A DNA stretch of 64,000 nt from Novosphingobium sp. (GCA_017745295.1 JAGHZR010000005.1:1-64000); one strand, 5' to 3'; shown: positions 52,092 through 63,951, numbered from the stretch's first letter. Numbers and translations: made by a program. Notes: generated from the letters alone by a model not told the origin.

Positions 52092-53151
52092 CGCTGCCGC
52101 CAATGCCGGTACCGGCGCCGTGCGCGAGGGCTACGCCTTCGACGAGGCCCGGCTGGCGGCGTGGATGGAAGCCCATGTCGAGGGCTTTGCCGGGCCGCTC
52201 ACGGTCGAGCAGTTCAAGGGCGGGCAGTCCAACCCGACCTACAAGCTGGTGACGCCGGGCCTGTCTTATGTCCTGCGGCGCAAGCCGCCGGGGCAGGTGC
52301 TGAAAGGCGCCCATGCGGTGGAGCGCGAAGCCCGCGTGCTCTTGGCGCTGGGCAGCACCGGCTTCCCGGTGGCGCATGTCCACGGCCTGTGCCTGGACGA
52401 AGGCGTGATCGGCAGCTGGTTCTACGTGATGGCGATGGTCGAAGGCCGCATCTTCTGGGACGCGACTTTCCCCGACGTTCCGCATGATGAGCGCGCAGCC
52501 TACTTCGCCGCGATGAACGAAACGATCGCGGCGCTGCACCGGATCGAGCCGGAAGCCATCGGTCTTGGCGACTATGGGCGCCCCGGCAATTACTTCGAGC
52601 GCCAGATCGCCCGCTGGTCGAAGCAATACCTCGAAGACACCGAGGCGGGCCGCGACCCCGGCATGGACCGGCTGATCGAATGGCTTCCCACCGCAATCCC
52701 CGCGGGCGACGAGATGCGCATCGTCCACGGCGATTTCCGCTGCGACAACATGATCTTCCATCCCACCGAACCCCGCATTCTGGCGGTGCTGGACTGGGAA
52801 CTCTCGACGCTGGGCCATCCGCTGGCGGACTTCGCCTATCACGCGATGATGTTCCGCATGCCGCCCGATATCGTCGCGGGTCTGGGCGGCGCGGATATTG
52901 CCGCGCTCGGTATCCCGACGGAGGCCGAATATCGCGATGCCTATTGTCGTAATGTCGGGCGACCGCCCATCTCGGAGCCGGACTATGCGTTCTGCATCGC
53001 CTTCAACTTCTTCCGACTGGCGGCGATCTTCCACGGCATCAAGGGGCGCGTGATCCGGGGCACCGCCGCCTCCGAACACGCCCGCGAACGCGCCGCCAGC
53101 CTGCCGCGCATCATTGCGCTGGCGGTAGAAAGCATGGAGGCCTGCCGGTGA
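52078..53151 (+). CDS. APH-fold kinase, ACAD10/11-kinase / LvaA-like
   Basis: The product has 357 residues. The phosphotransferase motifs are LTVEQFKGGQSNPTYKLVT (nucleotide loop), MRIVHGDFRCDNMIF (HGDxxxxN catalytic loop) and LAVLDWELSTLGHPLADFAY (metal-binding DWE). Genes of this type are annotated as aminoglycoside phosphotransferases, but next to an ACAD they phosphorylate the hydroxyl of 4-hydroxyacyl-CoAs, as in Pseudomonas levulinate catabolism (LvaA). The neighbouring ACAD makes that role likely. It is unlikely to be an antibiotic-resistance gene. Confidence 0.85.
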   Translation: MSSADAAANAGTGAVREGYAFDEARLAAWMEAHVEGFAGPLTVEQFKGGQSNPTYKLVTPGLSYVLRRKPPGQVLKGAHAVEREARVLLALGSTGFPVAHVHGLCLDEGVIGSWFYVMAMVEGRIFWDATFPDVPHDERAAYFAAMNETIAALHRIEPEAIGLGDYGRPGNYFERQIARWSKQYLEDTEAGRDPGMDRLIEWLPTAIPAGDEMRIVHGDFRCDNMIFHPTEPRILAVLDWELSTLGHPLADFAYHAMMFRMPPDIVAGLGGADIAALGIPTEAEYRDAYCRNVGRPPISEPDYAFCIAFNFFRLAAIFHGIKGRVIRGTAASEHARERAASLPRIIALAVESMEACR

Positions 53152-53936
53152 GCACAGCACCCGTCCTTTTCGATGTGACCGAAGGCATTGCCCGCGTCAC
53201 GCTCAACCGGCCCGAGGCGGGCAATGCCATCAACCTCGCCATGGCCCGCGCGCTGGCCGAGATCGCCATCCGCTGCGAGACGGACGCCGGTATCCGCTGC
53301 GTGGTCCTGACCGGCGTCGGACGGCTGTTCTGTGCAGGCGGGGATGTTTCCCTGTTCAAGTCCTCGGGCGATCATGTCGATGCGCTGCTGAGCGAGCTTG
53401 CGGGCACGCTGCACATGGCGCTCACCCGTTTTGCGCGCATGGCCAAGCCGCTGCTGGTGCTGGTCAACGGCCCGGCGGCGGGCGCAGGTCTCAGCCTCGC
53501 GATCGGCGGCGACGTGGTGCTCTGCGCGCGTTCGGCTCATTTTACCGCCGCGTATGGGACACTCGGCCTGACGCCCGACGGCGGCATGAGCTGGTGGCTG
53601 CCGCGCCTCGTGGGGCTGCGCAAGGCGCAGGAAATCATCCTCACCAATCGCCGCATCAAAGCGGACGAAGCAGAAGCCATCGGCATGGTCACCCGCACCG
53701 TCGATGACGAAGCGCTGGCAAGTGAAGGCAGCGCGCTCGCCGTCCGCCTCGCCGAGGCGGCCGTCGGTGCCCTTGGCGCAGCGCGGGCGCTGCTGCGCCA
53801 GAGCCTCGAAACCAGCCTCGAAGCACAACTGGAGCGAGAAGTCGCCGCGATCACCCGTTCGGGCGCCGCCCCCGAATGCCGCGAGGGCCTTGCCGCCTAC
53901 TTCGAAAAGCGGCCCGCGAATTTCAAGGGAGTCTGA
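53148..53936 (+). CDS. Enoyl-CoA hydratase/isomerase family protein
   Basis: The product has 262 residues from GTG at 53148, overlapping the kinase stop (GTGA). The crotonase motifs are ITLNRPEAGNAINLAMARAL-like, the oxyanion-hole LFCAGGDVSLF and VNGPAAGAGLSLAIGGDVVL. The catalytic region reads AAYGTLGLTPDGGMSWWLPR: one of the usual Glu positions is Thr/Gly, and Asp is retained. This is common in isomerases, so isomerisation or hydration of an enoyl-CoA are both possible. Confidence 0.85.
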   Translation: MSTAPVLFDVTEGIARVTLNRPEAGNAINLAMARALAEIAIRCETDAGIRCVVLTGVGRLFCAGGDVSLFKSSGDHVDALLSELAGTLHMALTRFARMAKPLLVLVNGPAAGAGLSLAIGGDVVLCARSAHFTAAYGTLGLTPDGGMSWWLPRLVGLRKAQEIILTNRRIKADEAEAIGMVTRTVDDEALASEGSALAVRLAEAAVGALGAARALLRQSLETSLEAQLEREVAAITRSGAAPECREGLAAYFEKRPANFKGV

Positions 53937-53939
53937 GTA

Positions 53940-56862
<2,923 letters not shown>

Positions 56863-56901
56863 GCCGCCTGCATTTCATCCCAATTCACTGGAGATCGTGC
56901 C

Positions 56902-58026
56902 ATTCTTTCCGATACCCAGATCGCGGTCCGCGACATGGTCCGCAAGTTCGCGCAAGAACGCATTCGTCCCTTGAGCCACCGCTTCGAGCAGGAGGGTGGC
57001 TACGAGCCGTGGGTCTTCGAGAGCATCGCCGAACTCGGCCTGCTGGGCATGGTGGCACCGGAAGAGCTCGGCGGTGCGGAGAGCGACTACGTTTCCTATG
57101 CCCTAGCCCTGATCGAGATCGCGGCGGCCGATGGTGCCCTCTCGACCATCGTATCGATCCAGAACTCGATCATGGTCGCAGGCCTGCTGAAGGACGGAAC
57201 CGAAGCGCAGAAAGCCATGTTCCTGCCCAACCTGATCGCCGGCCGCTGTATCGGCGCCTTCGCGCTCACCGAAACCGACGCTGGCTCCGATGCCTCCGCG
57301 ATCCGCACGCGGGCGACCAGGGTGGGCGGAGGCTGGAGGCTGGACGGCGCGAAACAGTTCATCACCTCCGGCAGGATCGCCGGTCTTGCCATGGTCATCG
57401 CCGTAACCGATCCAGATGCCGGAAAGAAGGGCATGACGGCGTTTCTGGTCCCCACCGACCGGGATGGCTATATCGTCGAGAAGGTAGAGCACAAACTCGG
57501 CCAGGGCGCCTCGGATACGTGTGCGCTACGCTTCGAGAACCTTTTCATCGAGGATGACCTGGTGCTGGGCGAGGTCGGTCAGGGCTACCGTATTGCCCTT
57601 GCCAATCTGGAAACCGGCCGGATCGGCATCGCCGCGCAATGTATCGGCATGGCGCAAACCGCACTCGAAATCGCCGTTGCCTATGCGAAGGATCGGATTT
57701 CGATGGGCCGCCCGATTATCGAGCATCAGGCTGTCGGGTTCAGGCTCGCGGATCTTGCGACGAGGCTGGAAGCTGCACGCCAGCTGGTGCTCTCTGCAGC
57801 AGCGCTGCGCGACGGCGGCGGTGCCGCCCTTACCCAAGCCTCGATGGCCAAACTCTTCGCTTCCGAAACCGCAGAAGTTGTAGTTTCCGGAGCAATCCAA
57901 ACCCTTGGCGGATATGGATACCTTGAAGAATTCGGCGTGGCGAAGATCTACCGCGACGTGCGTGTCTGCCAGATTTACGAAGGTACGTCTGATATACAAC
58001 GCATGGTCATTTCACGCACGCTTTGA
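56902..58026 (+). CDS. Acyl-CoA dehydrogenase, probably with an ATT start codon
   Basis: The reading frame contains LSDTQIAVRDMVRKFAQERI, where family alignments normally start one residue before LSDTQ. The codon there is ATT at 56902, 8 bp after a GGAG site. The first ATG is at 56935, without a site, and would remove 11 conserved residues. The 374-residue protein has IGAFALTETDAGSDASAIRT, WRLDGAKQFITSG and the catalytic Glu in CQIYEGTSDIQRMVIS. It closes the beta-oxidation operon 39 bp after the hydratase. Confidence 0.85.
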   Translation: MLSDTQIAVRDMVRKFAQERIRPLSHRFEQEGGYEPWVFESIAELGLLGMVAPEELGGAESDYVSYALALIEIAAADGALSTIVSIQNSIMVAGLLKDGTEAQKAMFLPNLIAGRCIGAFALTETDAGSDASAIRTRATRVGGGWRLDGAKQFITSGRIAGLAMVIAVTDPDAGKKGMTAFLVPTDRDGYIVEKVEHKLGQGASDTCALRFENLFIEDDLVLGEVGQGYRIALANLETGRIGIAAQCIGMAQTALEIAVAYAKDRISMGRPIIEHQAVGFRLADLATRLEAARQLVLSAAALRDGGGAALTQASMAKLFASETAEVVVSGAIQTLGGYGYLEEFGVAKIYRDVRVCQIYEGTSDIQRMVISRTL

Positions 58027-58200
58027 AGGCAGCCGCCCACAAAGACTTCAAGTCGGCAATGTTGGCAGATCCGGGAAGGCCACTTCTGGGTTAAAATAGT
58101 GAAGGCGCCATCTGGTTTTGTCGTGAGCTGCCGTTCCGGCAGCCTGAGGGGAACGGCGTAAGTTGGTCGCCATCTGCCTGTAGCACCCTCCCCTGCTCAC

Positions 58201-58292
58201 GCCGACAAAGCCGACACTCGACGCCTCATCCGGCCATCCTGAAAGCCGTCCTCCGTTAACCGAGGTGTGAGCGAGCGTGAACGAGCTGTATT
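58201..58292. repeat. 92 bp dispersed repeat, copy B
   Basis: It aligns without gaps to 23972-24063 (78 of 92 identical). It lies in the 458 bp non-coding stretch 58027-58484, which otherwise holds only the tandem repeat below. Confidence 0.7.
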
Positions 58293-58350
58293 TGGCCGTG
58301 TCCCGAGCCGCTTCGCGGAATTTGGCCGTGTCCCGAGCCGCTTCGCGGAG
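58291..58350. repeat. Tandem duplication of a 30 bp unit
   Basis: The unit begins TTTGGCCGTGTCCCGAGCCG and occurs at 58291-58320 and 58321-58350 with one difference, at the last base. It directly abuts dispersed repeat copy B. Confidence 0.9.
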
Positions 58351-58484
58351 GGCGTAATCGGCGAGGTTCCTGCACGGATCGTGGATTGCCCGGGGATTGA
58401 GCGTAGCCTTTGTGCTTTTTGACACTTCTTATGCGGATCTGACCGTTAGGCTGATCCGCCACGGTGTCTCGTTCGTCGGGCCTA

Positions 58485-59006
58485 TCACCTCTGGTCTTTA
58501 TCTTTAGGCTGGGGGAACTGCGAAGAGGAGCCGCGGCGGTTCGGCATCTGTATTTCTTCTGGGCCATCTGCGTCGCTTCGGTGATGCGGCAAAAACCGTT
58601 CCACGGCGGTCACAGCGGTGAGTAGCGTAAGCGCCAGTATAGTGCCAGCTAGAACCAGAACGTATTGGCCAGCACCGGCGGTTATTCCAATGGCGGCTGC
58701 CATCCAGAGACTGGCTGCTGTCGTCATGTTACGCACGTCTCCCCCGCGCACGAAAATGAGGCCGCCAGCGATAAATCCGATGGCTTGGGCGAGTCCTTGA
58801 ATAACCCGTACGGGATCACCCTCGCCATGCACTTCCACCAGTTCCAGAGCGGAGAGGGTAAGCATGCCTGAGCTAAGCGCTACCAAACCGTGCGTACGAA
58901 GCCCTGCGTCATGACCCCGCCGCTCCCGCTCAAAGCCGAGAGCAAGGCCCAAGAGGGTCCCCAAGCCGAGCCGCGTAAGTGTGGTGACCAGATCATCTTC
59001 AAGCAT
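58485..59006 (-). CDS. MgtC/SapB-family membrane protein
   Basis: The start at 59006 is chosen because AGGTG precedes it; an ATG at 59033 has no site. The 173-residue protein has four to five membrane helices with the family pattern GTLLGLALGFERERRGHDAGLRTH (quoted as LGFERERRGHDAGLRTH), then LAQAIGFIAGGLIFVRGG and NMTTAASLWMAAAIGITAGA. MgtC proteins help survival under magnesium limitation or acid stress, in part by acting on ATP synthase. Promoter region 59007-59441 showed no recognisable riboswitch. Confidence 0.88.
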   Translation of the reverse strand: MLEDDLVTTLTRLGLGTLLGLALGFERERRGHDAGLRTHGLVALSSGMLTLSALELVEVHGEGDPVRVIQGLAQAIGFIAGGLIFVRGGDVRNMTTAASLWMAAAIGITAGAGQYVLVLAGTILALTLLTAVTAVERFLPHHRSDADGPEEIQMPNRRGSSSQFPQPKDKDQR

Positions 59007-59033
59007 TTTGGCACCTATCCCTGTCTTGACCAT

Positions 59034-59441
59034 CTTTTATTGCGTTTGCGAAGGGAACACCTTTCCACGTTCGGGATAAAGCTATGATATATGTAACTGC
59101 AGCGGAAACGTGGAGGTAGTCTATTAGTCCGCTCGTTCCTTCGCCCGGCCATTTGTTCGCGTCAGAGGCCAAAGCCTAGGGCATTCCGCGATGATCCTCG
59201 GGACCGAGCGGCATCAACGCCCGTTCTTCGTCGATCGTTAAGCGCCTCGAAAAGAATCCCCTGCTTCGGGCGGGGCGAAGTAGAGGAGTCGCAAGAACGC
59301 AGTCTGGTCTCTACCGTTCACCCCAGTTTCGTGGTGCGCATTGCGGCACGGACGACAGGGCGGCGAACATGCGAGACTGGTCCAGGATCTGCCTCGGGCG
59401 GCGCGCCTTGGCTAAACGGACGACAATGGAGGGCGCGCCCG
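59034..59441. other. 408 bp intergenic region; nothing identified
   Basis: The first 80 bp upstream of the MgtC gene are relatively AT-rich and could contain its promoter. The rest has no coding potential, repeat or hairpin that stands out. Confidence 0.4.
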
Positions 59442-60182
59442 TCACGATGGACGTCGGCTTTCGCGCACCCGTTCCTCCACCCAGTTGATCAACAGCGTGT
59501 TGTAGGTTTTGCGCTGCTTCTCGTCCTGGAGGGCATGATCGGCCCCTTTCAATATGCGATAATTTAGCGAGCGGCTGCGACGGAATGAAGCCATGTACGA
59601 ACTGATCGCGGCGTGCGGGACATAGTCGTCGTATTCGGACTCCACGATCAGGACATCACCGGCAAACCCTTCGCACGCGGCAAGCGCCCGGTCCTGATGG
59701 CCGCTGCGGAAGTGCTTGCGATACCGATTGATCTCGGTGCGATCGAGATGGGCCTTGGGCACGTCCCATTCTGCATCCGGGTAGAGTGCCGGGACGCGCA
59801 AGGCGAGCCACGCCACAGGGCGTTCGGCGGTCAGCAAAGCCGCCAAGTATCCCCCGTAACTGGTTCCGACCACGGCAATGGCGGAGAGATCGACACTTGG
59901 TTGCGAGACAAGAAAATCGTAGGCTGCGGTCACATCTGCCAGACCATCCGAACGGGTGACACGATTGCGGTCTCCATCATGGCGGGCGTGACCGCGCAAA
60001 TCGAAGGTGAAGCACACGCATCCCAGCTGCGCGATTTCTTCCGCGCGCGCCAGATCCTGCTCCTGGCAACCACCCCAGCCGTGAATGAACAGCACGCCGG
60101 GGGTAAGTTTCGCCGGTGTAAGTACCGTTCCGTCCAGTGTCTGTCCGCAGATGTTGAGGGTGACCGGGTGCTTCGTCTTCAT
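59442..60182 (-). CDS. Alpha/beta-hydrolase (dienelactone-hydrolase/BAAT-like)
   Basis: It starts at 60182 (MKTKHPVTLNICGQ), whose ATG overlaps the DUF3182 stop. The 246-residue protein has oxyanion region GVLFIHGWGGCQEQDL, nucleophile elbow VVGTSYGGYLAALL (GxSxG), Asp in VESEYDDYVP and His in KGADHALQDE. It is a serine hydrolase of the prolyl-oligopeptidase-like fold. Substrate unknown; its tight coupling with the ATP-grasp-like DUF3182 gene suggests a joint role. Confidence 0.85.
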   Translation of the reverse strand: MKTKHPVTLNICGQTLDGTVLTPAKLTPGVLFIHGWGGCQEQDLARAEEIAQLGCVCFTFDLRGHARHDGDRNRVTRSDGLADVTAAYDFLVSQPSVDLSAIAVVGTSYGGYLAALLTAERPVAWLALRVPALYPDAEWDVPKAHLDRTEINRYRKHFRSGHQDRALAACEGFAGDVLIVESEYDDYVPHAAISSYMASFRRSRSLNYRILKGADHALQDEKQRKTYNTLLINWVEERVRESRRPS

Positions 60183-61282
60183 TCCATCACCATCACATAC
60201 TTCGTCATTGGGCCGGCGACCGGATCGACGCCCGAATAATAGACTATCGCACCCGCCGGCGCGGCTTCGTAGTCTCCGTGGACTTCGACGGTGGCGCAGA
60301 TCACGTGATCGCACCGGGGATCCGCGGCGAAGCGCTCCAGAGCGGTGATCTCTGCCGGTGTCGCCCCGCCGATCCGCCAGCTCTGTTCCAGTACGCCAAT
60401 GCGGTGACGGCCCAGATAATCCCGACCGCTTGCCACATCATAGTTGCGGCGTGATGCAAACATCCCTGAAAAGCTTTTGAAAATCGTCTGGTCGTAATGA
60501 CGGGCCTTCTCGATCGCCTCGGCTAGTTCGGGTGGAAAATCGTGTGCCGCAAGCTCAGCCATCCCGCCGCGCAAGGCATGAAGGCGTGTGCCGCCGTAAA
60601 CGGTCTCCCCGCGTCGATCGACGGTCGTCGTTTGGGTCCCCCAATAAGCGATGCTGCTGCCGAAGATCCTGCTCGATCCGATGCTGAAGGTCTTCACATC
60701 GACAAGGTTCTGTTCCAGCACAAGCCCCTCGCGCCGAACCTGCTCGGGTACCAACCGGCTTAGTGCGGTGGTCAGTTCCTCCGCGGTACTGACCACCACT
60801 TGCCCGCGGCCTGCGGTGGCTTCCACCGGCTTGATACGAACGGGGCCGGCTTCAAGCAGATTGTTCCCTCCCATCATTGCATCGGCCAATTCGAACGTGG
60901 AAAAGCCCGGAAGGACCGTTTCGCCAAGAGCCTTTCCCAGGCCCTCGTTCCAACCTTCCGGCACTTTTCGCGCATTTCGAACCAGCGGATGGCCAACTGC
61001 TTTCGTGGCCACAAAACGGAAAGGAACGACGCCTCCATAGAGATCGTTCTCGCCGCCGATGCCCAATTCGCTGGCTTGAGATGTCAGAAGCGTATCGCGA
61101 GGGATAAAATAGGGTCTGGGTTGGCCCTCTCCATCAAAGCAGGTGATGCGGTCATGCTCTTGGCAGGAGACGCCTTGGCACAAGCTCGCCATTCGCCGCA
61201 ACACTTCATGCCGGGAGGCCTGGTCATGTTCATTGTCGTGCTGGTGTGGTGCCGGGGTCGCATCAGAGAAGTTCGCGCCCAT
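60179..61282 (-). CDS. DUF3182 family protein (ATP-grasp-like)
   Basis: This 367-residue protein has a typical DUF3182 arrangement: GQPRPYFIPRDTLLTSQAS, NDLYGGVVPFRFVATKAVGH, AGPVRIKPVEATAGRGQVVV and FKSFSGMFASRRNYDVASG. The IKPVEATAGRGQ loop resembles the phosphate-binding Lys/Gly loop of ATP-grasp ligases. Function is unestablished. It overlaps the hydrolase gene by four bases. The 600 bp upstream hold no clear gene. Confidence 0.85.
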   Translation of the reverse strand: MGANFSDATPAPHQHDNEHDQASRHEVLRRMASLCQGVSCQEHDRITCFDGEGQPRPYFIPRDTLLTSQASELGIGGENDLYGGVVPFRFVATKAVGHPLVRNARKVPEGWNEGLGKALGETVLPGFSTFELADAMMGGNNLLEAGPVRIKPVEATAGRGQVVVSTAEELTTALSRLVPEQVRREGLVLEQNLVDVKTFSIGSSRIFGSSIAYWGTQTTTVDRRGETVYGGTRLHALRGGMAELAAHDFPPELAEAIEKARHYDQTIFKSFSGMFASRRNYDVASGRDYLGRHRIGVLEQSWRIGGATPAEITALERFAADPRCDHVICATVEVHGDYEAAPAGAIVYYSGVDPVAGPMTKYVMVME

Positions 61283-61763
61283 CGATATCCGCCATATGTT
61301 GCTTCTTCGCCACTAGGGGTAACGCGCGAGACAAGGCGGGGATGCTTGCCGGTCGATCCTTCGATCGTCGGTGAGAGGCGGCGCGCCGACAACTTGGCCC
61401 ACTAGCCCGGCGAAAGATGAGCAAAGACCAAAGATACCATCACCTGAAACATAGGTAGCCCCAAGATTTAGGACGTCGGAGAGACGGTCAATCGCGTTGG
61501 GATCGTTCTGGAACATTAGCGCTTAGGTAAGGATAGCTGGCGATAGGCTTGGCATCTGGTCAGGTGTTGGAGACGAAGCGAGAATGACTGCTTCCGGCGC
61601 CAAGTTTCAGCATCTTGAATGGTGTGTTTTGACGCGCCAATACCCCTGTTGAATGGCTTGGATGGGCGCAATTCAGAAATTCTATGCTGCGCTACGGTGT
61701 GGTTACGGCCTCCTAATCAGGAGGCGGTGGTAGCTCTGATGGTACTCGACCTGGCTCGTCGAC
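61283..61763. other. 481 bp upstream of the DUF3182 gene, no gene recognised
   Basis: A minus-strand frame at 61313-61516 (contains LSDVLNLGATYVSGDGIFGL) has partly protein-like sequence but no family or ribosome site. The stretch ends at an inverted-repeat end of an IS3-type element at 61764. Confidence 0.35.
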
Positions 61764-61778
61764 TGAGTAGCCCCTAGA
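61764..61778. repeat. Terminal inverted repeat, left end of an IS3-type element
   Basis: TGAGTAGCCCCTAGA, the exact inverse of TCTAGGGGCTACTCA at 63937-63951 beside the IS3 OrfA gene. The flanking bases do not form a direct repeat, consistent with later rearrangement. Confidence 0.6.
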
Positions 61779-61883
61779 CCGTATGTTCGTGCAGTGAAGT
61801 TGGCCCGCCCTCGGAGTAAGCAGGAAACGGGGGTTACGCCGGAAGGGCCGGCGCCTATCCCCATGCTTAGGCGAGGGCGAACC

Positions 61884-62063
61884 ATGCACGAGTATAGCGA
61901 ACTCTTCATCGGACTCGATACATCGAAAGCGAAGATTTCGGTTGCGGTCGCGGAAAAGGAGCGGAACGGCGAAGTCCGTTTCTTTGGCGATATCTCAGCC
62001 GAACCGACATCGGTCGCGTCGATGGTGGCCAAGTTGGCAAAGCGCGGAGCCGCTCTTCACTTC
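61884..62063 (+). mobile_element. IS110-family transposase, N-terminal fragment
   Basis: From the ATG at 61884, MHEYSELFIGLDTSKAKISV is the first strand of the RuvC-like DEDD catalytic domain with the first Asp. It continues to KLAKRGAALHF and is then cut by the neighbouring IS110 copy at 62063. The usual continuation (CYEAGPxGY) is absent, so the element is dead. Its 5' flank 61779-61883 is probably its own non-coding end. Confidence 0.75.
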
Positions 62064-63431
62064 CTAAGAAACAGCTGTCTCAGGCTCCGGCGGCAGTTCT
62101 TGAAGCGCGAAGCCGAAGGCCTTGGCGCGGCGCTGGAGATTGCCGATTACCCGGCTGCGATACCGCTCCTCATATTGAGCCGCACCGGGGTCATTGTACG
62201 CCATTCCGTGCCGCAAAGTGTTGTAGAACAGCACGGCGAGCTTGCGTGCGGTGGCCGTCACGGCCTTAGCTTTTCCGGCCCTTGCAGACAGCCGGCGGTA
62301 AAATGCGCCCAGCGCGGTATCCGTCCGGCCTATCGTGGTTGCCGCAAGGCGCAGCAGCGCCGCCGCCCGGCTTGATGATCGGCGCGTTCTCGATGATAGC
62401 AGCTTGCCGCCTGATATCTTGTTGCCCGGCGCCAGGCACAGCCATGATGTAAAGTGCTTTGAGCTTGGCCACGCCGCAAGGTCAGTGCCGCACTCTCCGA
62501 CCAGCTTGAGGGCCAGCGATGGTCCAATACCGTGGATCTGGGTCAGGTCTACTCCCAGCACGCGATAGAGCGCAGAACGAACTTCAAAGTCCGGCGCGTT
62601 CACTTGTTTGGTCCTGGTCCGAACCTTGGGCAAACGGGCAATGTCGTACCCGTCGCCGCCTTCTAGGTCCCGGAGCGCAATCTCCAGCTTTCGGTCGCAC
62701 TCCACGATCTTGAGCTGGTAAAAGTCGAACAGCGCGAGCGATTGGCACAGCGCGAAGACGTGTTCATCGCGCCAGTTGCCGGTCAAGGCGGAGGAGATTC
62801 TCTCGATGCTGGCATGGCACCGAACGTCACGCATCTGGGCGAGAATGACGGGGTCCCGCTCGCCGTCCGCGATGGCCCGGATAATGCGCAGGCCCGTGAC
62901 GCCGGTGATATCGGAGACGACGTGGTGGAGTTGCACATTCATCTCCATCAGCGCCTTCTGCATGTGCTGGATATGCGATGCCGAGTACTCGATCAGTCGT
63001 TCACGCTGCCGCATATAGGCGCGCAACGTGGCGACCCCGGCTTTGGGGCGAAAACTGCCCCGCAAGAGGCCGTAGCTGTGCAGCCGCTGAAGCCATGACG
63101 CATCATTCACATCGGTTTTGCGGCCGGGGACATTCTTTGCATACCGCGCATTGACGAGGATGACGTGGAACCCGTGCTCCTCCAGCACTTCGAAAGCTGG
63201 GATCCAGTAGACGCCGGTAGATTCCATCGCCACGCTTGTGACGCCGCACGCTTTAAACCAGCGGGCCATATCATGTAGGTCGCCGGTGAATGTGTTGAAT
63301 GCGCGCACGGGCCGATCATCGGCGTCGGGATTGACCGCTGCCATGTGCATGGTCGATCCGATGTCGATCGCCGCCGCGCCCGGAACAATCATCGGCATAT
63401 CACCGACCTTCGCCGCTTTTGATCTACTCAT
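62064..63431 (-). mobile_element. IS110-family transposase (complete gene)
   Basis: The start at 63431 (MSRSKAAKVGDMPMIVPGAA) is preceded by GGAGGAG. The 455-residue protein has the N-terminal DEDD domain (AAIDIGSTMHMAAVNPDADD, MESTGVYWIPAFEVLEEHG, VNARYAKNVPGRKTDVNDAS) and the C-terminal Tnp_20 domain (VDLTQIHGIGPSLALKLVGE, AWPSSKHFTSWLCLAPGNKI). IS110 transposases have no terminal repeats and are guided by a structured bridge RNA from their own non-coding end. The gene looks intact and could be active. Confidence 0.88.
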
Positions 63432-63497
63432 TCCACATCTCCTCCAGAACGGGAGGGCATGGGCGATGCAAACCGTCATTTTCCTAACCGGGGTCAC

Positions 63498-63656
63498 CGC
63501 TGTGCGGCGCCACCACTCTCAAGTGCGCAATTGCCCACGGGCCACGTTTTTTAACGGGGTATCTTGCCACCAATAAGCGAACGGCCGCGACCCTCCTGGC
63601 GAGCAGCATAGCACGACCCGTTTCTACCGCGCACAGGCGGGCTAAACCCGCGACCG
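63498..63656 (-). ncRNA. Candidate bridge-RNA region of the IS110 element
   Basis: About 160 bp lie between the IS110 gene and the interrupted IS3 OrfA, the usual place and size of a bridge RNA upstream of an IS110-group recombinase. It contains the hairpin GCGGG-TTTA-GCCCGC and two CGTTTTTTA tracts 110 bp apart. RNA production and loop pairing were not tested. Confidence 0.4.
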
Positions 63657-63892
63657 TTTTTTAGTATATCGCGCTCCTCGGTCACCCGGGCCAGCTCGCG
63701 CTTCAACTGGCGGATCTCAGCATCCTTGCTGGCATCGCCAGACACCACCTTCGCCAGTTGCCGCTTCCATGCGTACAGCGAATGCTGACTGACGCCGAGC
63801 CGCTCGGAAACCTCCGCTACCGGATACCCGCGCTCGGTGATCTGGGCCACCGCATCACGCTTGAACTCATCGCTGAAATTGGGCTTCCCCAT
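63657..63892 (-). mobile_element. IS3-family OrfA, truncated
   Basis: From the ATG at 63892, FSDEFKRDAVAQITERGYPV and VSERLGVSQHSLYAWKRQL form the HTH, and VTEERDILK the leucine-zipper end of an IS3 OrfA. After the CTAAAAAA tract (63657-63662), the normal frameshift site, the sequence becomes unrelated and runs to a stop at 63551. OrfB is missing. The 3' neighbour of the break is the IS110 region. Confidence 0.8.
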
Positions 63893-63936
63893 CGACGTCT
63901 CCTGTCCTCAAATTTAGGATAGAAGGCGTCCAGAAA

Positions 63937-63951
63937 TCTAGGGGCTACTCA
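63937..63951. repeat. Terminal inverted repeat, right end of the IS3-type element
   Basis: TCTAGGGGCTACTCA, the exact inverse of 61764-61778. It lies 44 bp before the OrfA start, where an IS3 left end is expected. Confidence 0.65.

Noticed and set aside
52078..53151. Aminoglycoside resistance gene
   Set aside because: The APH fold is present, but adjacency to an ACAD11-like dehydrogenase and thiolase points to 4-hydroxyacyl-CoA metabolism.
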